NCBI RefSeq assembly: GCF_002813775.1 | Contig: NZ_CP020370.1 | Span: forward strand, 4,737,501 to 4,801,500 | Length of the DNA stretch: 64,000 nucleotides | Reading direction: 5' to 3' | Source of the DNA: Candidatus Thiodictyon syntrophicum | GTDB lineage: Bacteria > Pseudomonadota > Gammaproteobacteria > Chromatiales > Chromatiaceae | Shown here: piece after piece, positions 60,913 to 64,000 of the stretch | How positions within the stretch are numbered: the first letter of the stretch is position 1 | How the letters are laid out: each line of letters begins with the position of its first letter | Notes under the pieces: generated by a model | Databases searched by the model: none | What the model was told of the DNA's origin: nothing | Seen by the model: the letters and a program-made list of their open reading frames with translations, nothing else | Position numbers and translations under genes: made by a program

Positions 60913-61818
60913 ATGCGTGAACAACTGGTTCTGTCGAAACGGCTTTTTACTATCGGCGCCGGGTACGCTGATAGCGATGACCCTGTATCTGCTGGCTTAG
61001 CCATTTCGCTGTTCCAAGATGCGGTCGAAATATTTATTTGGCCGCTTCTGAAAAACCTGGACGCACAAGCGAAGGAGAAGGCAAACTTTACTTCCTATTT
61101 TGATCTTGTCGCAACTGCCCCGAACAACAAGGACGGCAAAGGTCTTCCGCTAAAAGCTAAGATGATGGAGTTGAATACGGCGAGAGTGAACTTTAAACAC
61201 TATGGGAACTTGCCTGATTGCTCCCAAGCAAGAAAATTCAGAGCATACTCCGAAGAATTTCTAGTTCTTTCTTTTCTCAAATTTTACGAAATTGATTTTG
61301 AATCTGTTTCTTTGGTTTATTTAGTCAATTTTCCTAACGTCAGAGGTAAGCTAAAAGATGCCGAAAAGATGCTCTCTGAGAGTGATTACTCTGGAACTTT
61401 AGCGGAGTGTGCAATAGCAAGATCCATGCTCTTTTCAAGGCTTGAAGAGTTCTTTCCAACAGTAGACAGGAATCTTGTTGACGGCGATCGTGTTTTTCGT
61501 GATATTCCGGGAATGCCACGTTTCCAGTATTTTTCTTACATATCGGAATACCTGAGCAGGTCAAGAGAATCGAACATCATTGCAATGCTCGGCGTGCCCA
61601 TGCGCGACTACATTGTGATGCAAAGGTTCTTCCCCGCCGCTACCAAGATGAGTTCAGGCGACTGGCGTCTAAGGTATTTCAAGAAACCCGACCTCGACGA
61701 ATCCATCGCACAGAAGGCAATACAGATGGTCACGACTTTATCGCTGAGAGCGCAGGAGATATTGGGAGTGAAAGAGGAGCCTGAATTTGCGGGGGCAAAG
61801 GATGGGGGCAGGTCTTGA
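60913..61818 (+). CDS. conserved hypothetical protein
   Basis: 301 residues. MREQLVLSKRLFTIGAGYAD then LAISLFQDAVEIFIWPLLKN and LKAKMMELNTARVNFKHYGN have the look of a HEPN-like or helical bundle protein: an acidic helix with conserved Arg-x4-His (ARVNFKHYGN) that recurs in uncharacterised accessory proteins. Low GC for this genome. The last residues GGRS and the TGA are part of a GATGGGGGCAGGTCTTGA REP, so the true C-terminus may be lost. Function unknown. Confidence 0.6.
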   Translation: MREQLVLSKRLFTIGAGYADSDDPVSAGLAISLFQDAVEIFIWPLLKNLDAQAKEKANFTSYFDLVATAPNNKDGKGLPLKAKMMELNTARVNFKHYGNLPDCSQARKFRAYSEEFLVLSFLKFYEIDFESVSLVYLVNFPNVRGKLKDAEKMLSESDYSGTLAECAIARSMLFSRLEEFFPTVDRNLVDGDRVFRDIPGMPRFQYFSYISEYLSRSRESNIIAMLGVPMRDYIVMQRFFPAATKMSSGDWRLRYFKKPDLDESIAQKAIQMVTTLSLRAQEILGVKEEPEFAGAKDGGRS

Positions 61819-61822
61819 CTTG
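61803..61822. repeat. REP head at the 3' end of a gene
   Basis: GATGGGGGCAGGTCTTGACT, one mismatch from the common REP head. It supplies the stop codon of the upstream gene. A further degenerate AAAGGGGTCAGGAAA is at 61867. Confidence 0.85.
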
Positions 61823-61900
61823 TGCCTTGCAACCCACGAAGCGCCTAACCTTCGGTGGAAAATAAAAAGGGGTCAGGAAAATATAGGAAACGGATGGGGT

Positions 61901-63063
61901 GGCACTGGTTCAGTTTGGTTCTTCCTTATCCTTATGTTTTTGTAGTATTTTTATAACCTGGGCTGTCGAACTCTAAGGACCTCATCCCACGAGAGTCCCT
62001 GCTGGAGAATCCCCAGAGCCACCGCAGGAACCTGTTTTGTCGTGAAGTGGCTGCGAATAAAGTTATGGACAATCCACAACATATCCAATGTTCTTTGCAA
62101 ACCAGAAATGCTCTTCGCGTACGTATTCGTTCGGCGGCGATAAGCAGAATTCTTTCGCCGAAATGAAGCGTTCGATGCTTCCAAATGATTAGCATGAATA
62201 TCGGCTGGCGTCACATCTTGATCGGTTTCTGGATGCTCCGGATGAGGGGTTTCGTATTTGGGACGCGAGTGCCCCGTTCTATCAGTTCCTTTCCCTTTAT
62301 TCTTAAGGCGCACCTTCACACCGCGACGAAGCACTTTCGGTGGGCGGCCGCGTTTTCCGGTTCGCAATACTTCGTGGCAAATTTCAAACAGGAGATTGCC
62401 ATACCGACGTTCCCCGTCGGTGACTAGAGTGACATCGCCAGTACGCAGGATGACATCTCTAAGTATTTGTATGGCATATGAAAATAGGCTGCGATCCTTT
62501 TTCCCGCACTGAAGCGCCCAGATAAATCGACTTGCCCTTTCCATCAGTACGATCGTCCAGCCTTCACAATCCTCCGGGGGGACATTCCTATTCACTTTCG
62601 TATAAAGCTCATCACCTTCGATCAGTTGCTCAATAAAGGTGTGCGTCAGGGCATATATGACCAGCACATCCTTGCAATCGGCCAGGCGACGCTCCCATAG
62701 GAGCAACGTATTCTTCGCAATCGCGAAGGCCCGGCAGGCGGCGTTCAAGCCGATCCCCTCAGTGCGCGTTTTGAGCACTTGAATGATGAAGCTGGTCGGT
62801 TTCCTGAGCCCCTCGATAAGGGTGGCTTTGGTCTCGGAAAAGAGCCTATTGCAACTTTGACATCGCCACAGCAAACGCGTACCGTTATGACCGGTTTGAT
62901 ACGTCTTGTGATGCCGACAATTCTGTGAATTGCAATGAGGGCATGTCCATTGTCCGTTCAAGAAGTTCTCACTTATTCAAAAAGTGACGGAAACCCGCGC
63001 CGAACTAGATATATTACATATATTTCAATGTCTTGTAAACAGGAATTAAACTGAACCAGTGCC
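61901..63063 (-). mobile_element. IS1-like insertion sequence inside a REP
   Basis: Perfect 16-bp inverted repeats: GGCACTGGTTCAGTTT at 61901-61916 and AAACTGAACCAGTGCC at 63048-63063. Directly outside, GATGGGGT stands at 61893-61900 and again at 63064-63071, an 8-bp target duplication. Joining the flanks rebuilds GATGGGGTCAGGTCTTGACT, the head of a REP. 1163 bp with one transposase gene on the minus strand. Confidence 0.92.
61951..62961 (-). CDS. IS1/IS1595-like DDE transposase
   Basis: 336 residues. N-terminal zinc ribbon WTCPHCNSQNC and WRCQSCNRLF, helix-turn-helix-like middle (GIGLNAACRAFAIAKNTLLL), then IEGDELYTKVNRN (first Asp), VTLVTDGERRYGN (second Asp), and NHLEASNASFRRKNSAYRRR (Glu region). 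Layout and 8-bp target duplication fit the IS1 superfamily, although the protein is longer than InsAB of IS1. No frameshift signal; single gene. Appears intact. Confidence 0.82.
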   Translation of the reverse strand: MNGQWTCPHCNSQNCRHHKTYQTGHNGTRLLWRCQSCNRLFSETKATLIEGLRKPTSFIIQVLKTRTEGIGLNAACRAFAIAKNTLLLWERRLADCKDVLVIYALTHTFIEQLIEGDELYTKVNRNVPPEDCEGWTIVLMERASRFIWALQCGKKDRSLFSYAIQILRDVILRTGDVTLVTDGERRYGNLLFEICHEVLRTGKRGRPPKVLRRGVKVRLKNKGKGTDRTGHSRPKYETPHPEHPETDQDVTPADIHANHLEASNASFRRKNSAYRRRTNTYAKSISGLQRTLDMLWIVHNFIRSHFTTKQVPAVALGILQQGLSWDEVLRVRQPRL

Positions 63064-63117
63064 GATGGGGTCAGGTCTTGACTTATTCCTCAGGGCATAA
63101 GTCAAGACCTGACCCCT
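63064..63117. repeat. REP hairpin, complete
   Basis: GATGGGGTCAGGTCTTGACT with loop TATTCCTCAGGGCATA and arm AGTCAAGACCTGACCCC. Its left end is shared with the IS target duplication. It is followed by several CCCCTTGCCCCTG-type units to about 63160. Confidence 0.9.
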
Positions 63118-63196
63118 TGCCCCTGTGACCCCTTGCCCCTGCCTTGCCCCGGACCCCTTGCCCTAGAAACCTCTCCTTGGACAACGGAGAATCAAG

Positions 63197-63679
63197 ATGG
63201 CCAAGGTCTACATTGAAACTTCGATCGATTCCTATCTTACAGCCCGGCCATCCAGCAACCTGATCGCCGCTGCTTGGCAAAAGGAGACGACTGATTGGTG
63301 GGAATCTCAACGACACAGGTTTTCCCTTTGCGTATCTGACCTTGTAATAGAGGAAGCAGGGCGGGGAGACAAAGGGGCTGCGAGAAGGCGTCTTGCCAAG
63401 CTGGCCGGCGTAGAGGTTTTGCCACTGAACGAACAGGTCCTTATTTTGTCCAAAGCCCTGATCGGCGAAGGCGGCCTACCCGAGAAAGCAATAGATGACG
63501 CGTTGCACATAGCGATTGCTGCCGTTCATGGTGTCGGCTATCTATTAACCTGGAACTGTCGGCATATCGCCAACGCTGAGACAAGGCCGAAGATCAGAAG
63601 TATATGCCTGACGCACGGCTTCCAGTGCCCGGAAATTGCAACTCCAACTGAGCTTATGGGAGTTACCGAAGATGACTGA
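63197..63679 (+). CDS. PIN domain toxin-like protein
   Basis: 160 residues. KVYIETSIDSYLTARPSSN carries the first acidic residues, IDDALHIAIAAVHGVGYLLT and WNCRHIANA the rest of the PIN active site; LVIEEAGRGDKGAARRR lies between. PIN proteins of this subgroup are ribonuclease toxins. ATG 63197 follows GGAGAATC. It overlaps by eight bases the small downstream gene, probably its antidote, an order reversed from most VapBC modules. Confidence 0.88.
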   Translation: MAKVYIETSIDSYLTARPSSNLIAAAWQKETTDWWESQRHRFSLCVSDLVIEEAGRGDKGAARRRLAKLAGVEVLPLNEQVLILSKALIGEGGLPEKAIDDALHIAIAAVHGVGYLLTWNCRHIANAETRPKIRSICLTHGFQCPEIATPTELMGVTEDD

Positions 63680-63845
63680 TCAGACGCTAAGAGAGCTTTG
63701 GAAAATTAAGGACGATATCGCCAAAGAGCACGGCTACGATTTGGATTCCCTCGTCCGCTACCTCCGTTCCAAACGTACAGCAGGAGATGCTGGTGCTTCC
63801 CGATCCGATCAAAGAGGAGGCGCAGAACACTTGACTAAAGATTAA
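63672..63845 (+). CDS. small partner protein of the PIN toxin
   Basis: 57 residues from ATG 63672. TLRELWKIKDDIAKEHGYDL followed by DSLVRYLRSKR matches short proteins regularly found downstream of this PIN subgroup; the helix pair likely binds the toxin. The Ser/Asp/Gly-rich tail may be disordered. Antitoxin role is inferred from linkage. Confidence 0.75.
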   Translation: MTDQTLRELWKIKDDIAKEHGYDLDSLVRYLRSKRTAGDAGASRSDQRGGAEHLTKD

Positions 63846-63850
63846 GGGGG

Positions 63851-63876
63851 ATGGGGTCAGGTCTTGACTTATGCCT
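63851..63876. repeat. REP head 5' of the RAYT gene
   Basis: GATGGGGTCAGGTCTTGACT followed by TATGCC, 23 bases before the RAYT start codon. RAYT genes are typically flanked by copies of the REP they mobilise. Confidence 0.88.
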
Positions 63877-63898
63877 TTCCTGAACTATCTTTACGATC

Positions 63899-64000
63899 AT
63901 GGCTAGGCCGTTACGGCTTGAGTTTGCCGGTGCGCTGTACCATGTCACCTCACGCGGTGACGGACGGGAGGACATTTTTCGGGCCGTCGGGGACCGGCGG
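63899..64000 (+). CDS. REP-associated tyrosine transposase (RAYT), 5' end
   Basis: ATG 63899 opens MARPLRLEFAGALYHVTSRG then DGREDIF, the invariant start of TnpA_REP/Y1 transposases (LRLxxxGxxYHVTxRG). Only 34 codons are inside the window, so the HUH and catalytic Tyr cannot be checked. The REPs upstream carry the GGGGTCAGGTCTTGAC sequence that this family nicks or moves. Confidence 0.9.
   Translation, partial: MARPLRLEFAGALYHVTSRGDGREDIFRAVGDRR

Overview
The window is GC-rich gammaproteobacterial chromosome. The mixture of a KaiC/KaiB/KaiB operon, V-type ATPase genes beside ordinary gammaproteobacterial housekeeping genes (tag, pepN, grxC, hslR, MdtC-type pump, pycA/pycB) and a very heavy load of intergenic palindromic repeats fits a purple sulfur bacterium of the Chromatiaceae (Thiodictyon/Thiocystis/Lamprocystis-like). 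That assignment is inference; there is no rRNA or tRNA gene here to test it. Two stretches (about 3.2-8.4 kb and 58.6-64 kb) look less GC-rich and richer in accessory genes than the rest.

Layout. 0-11.9 kb is an accessory island: a DUF433/DUF5615 toxin-antitoxin pair, an IS1634-family insertion sequence, a single-chain DUF262-HNH (GmrSD/SspE/BrxU-like) nuclease, an AAA ATPase coupled to a Toprim-like partner, a DUF262 protein coupled to a HipA-like kinase, and a broken Uma2 nuclease gene. 11.9-16.5 kb is a tight four-gene operon kaiC-kaiB-kaiB-GGDEF/EAL without kaiA. 16.9-20.5 kb holds V-type ATPase subunits B and D, separated by two DUF29 genes (one internally deleted) and a YkgJ-type gene; subunit A is not in the window. 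20.7-33 kb is mostly housekeeping: CMD-Rieske fusion, AI-2E transporter, tag, amidotransferase, Nudix, a PhoPQ-like two-component operon with a PepSY-like lipoprotein, glycine-rich secreted protein, pepN, grxC-hslR, YheT hydrolase. 33-37.3 kb is repeat-rich with a PD-(D/E)XK/AAA protein and a small membrane protein. 37.4-40 kb is a phospholipid cluster (CDP-alcohol phosphatidyltransferase, PlsC, CdsA). 40-44.3 kb has a universal stress protein and the two-subunit pyruvate carboxylase/oxaloacetate decarboxylase-type pair. 44.6-58 kb carries an outer-membrane efflux factor, a second DUF433/DUF5615 pair, a frameshifted MdtC-like RND pump, a lipoprotein, a phosphatase, and a second RND/MFP pair. 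58-64 kb is accessory again: integron-integrase-like and Phd remnants, unknown proteins, an IS1-like element, a PIN toxin module, and the start of a REP-associated transposase (RAYT) at the right edge, surrounded by its probable REP repeats.

The most unusual points are (1) three adjacent coupled modules resembling anti-phage systems between 3.2 and 11.3 kb, including the DUF262-HipA pair; (2) a diverged segmental duplication that gave the efflux factor gene a copy of the pump's upstream DNA plus its first nine codons; (3) at least ten families of palindromic or tandem intergenic repeats, some of which supply the last codons and stop codons of genes; (4) an IS1-like element sitting inside a REP with an 8-bp target duplication; and (5) a kai operon with two kaiB genes, a KaiC with a long C-terminal coiled coil and Ser-Ser phosphosites, and a c-di-GMP enzyme as fourth gene.
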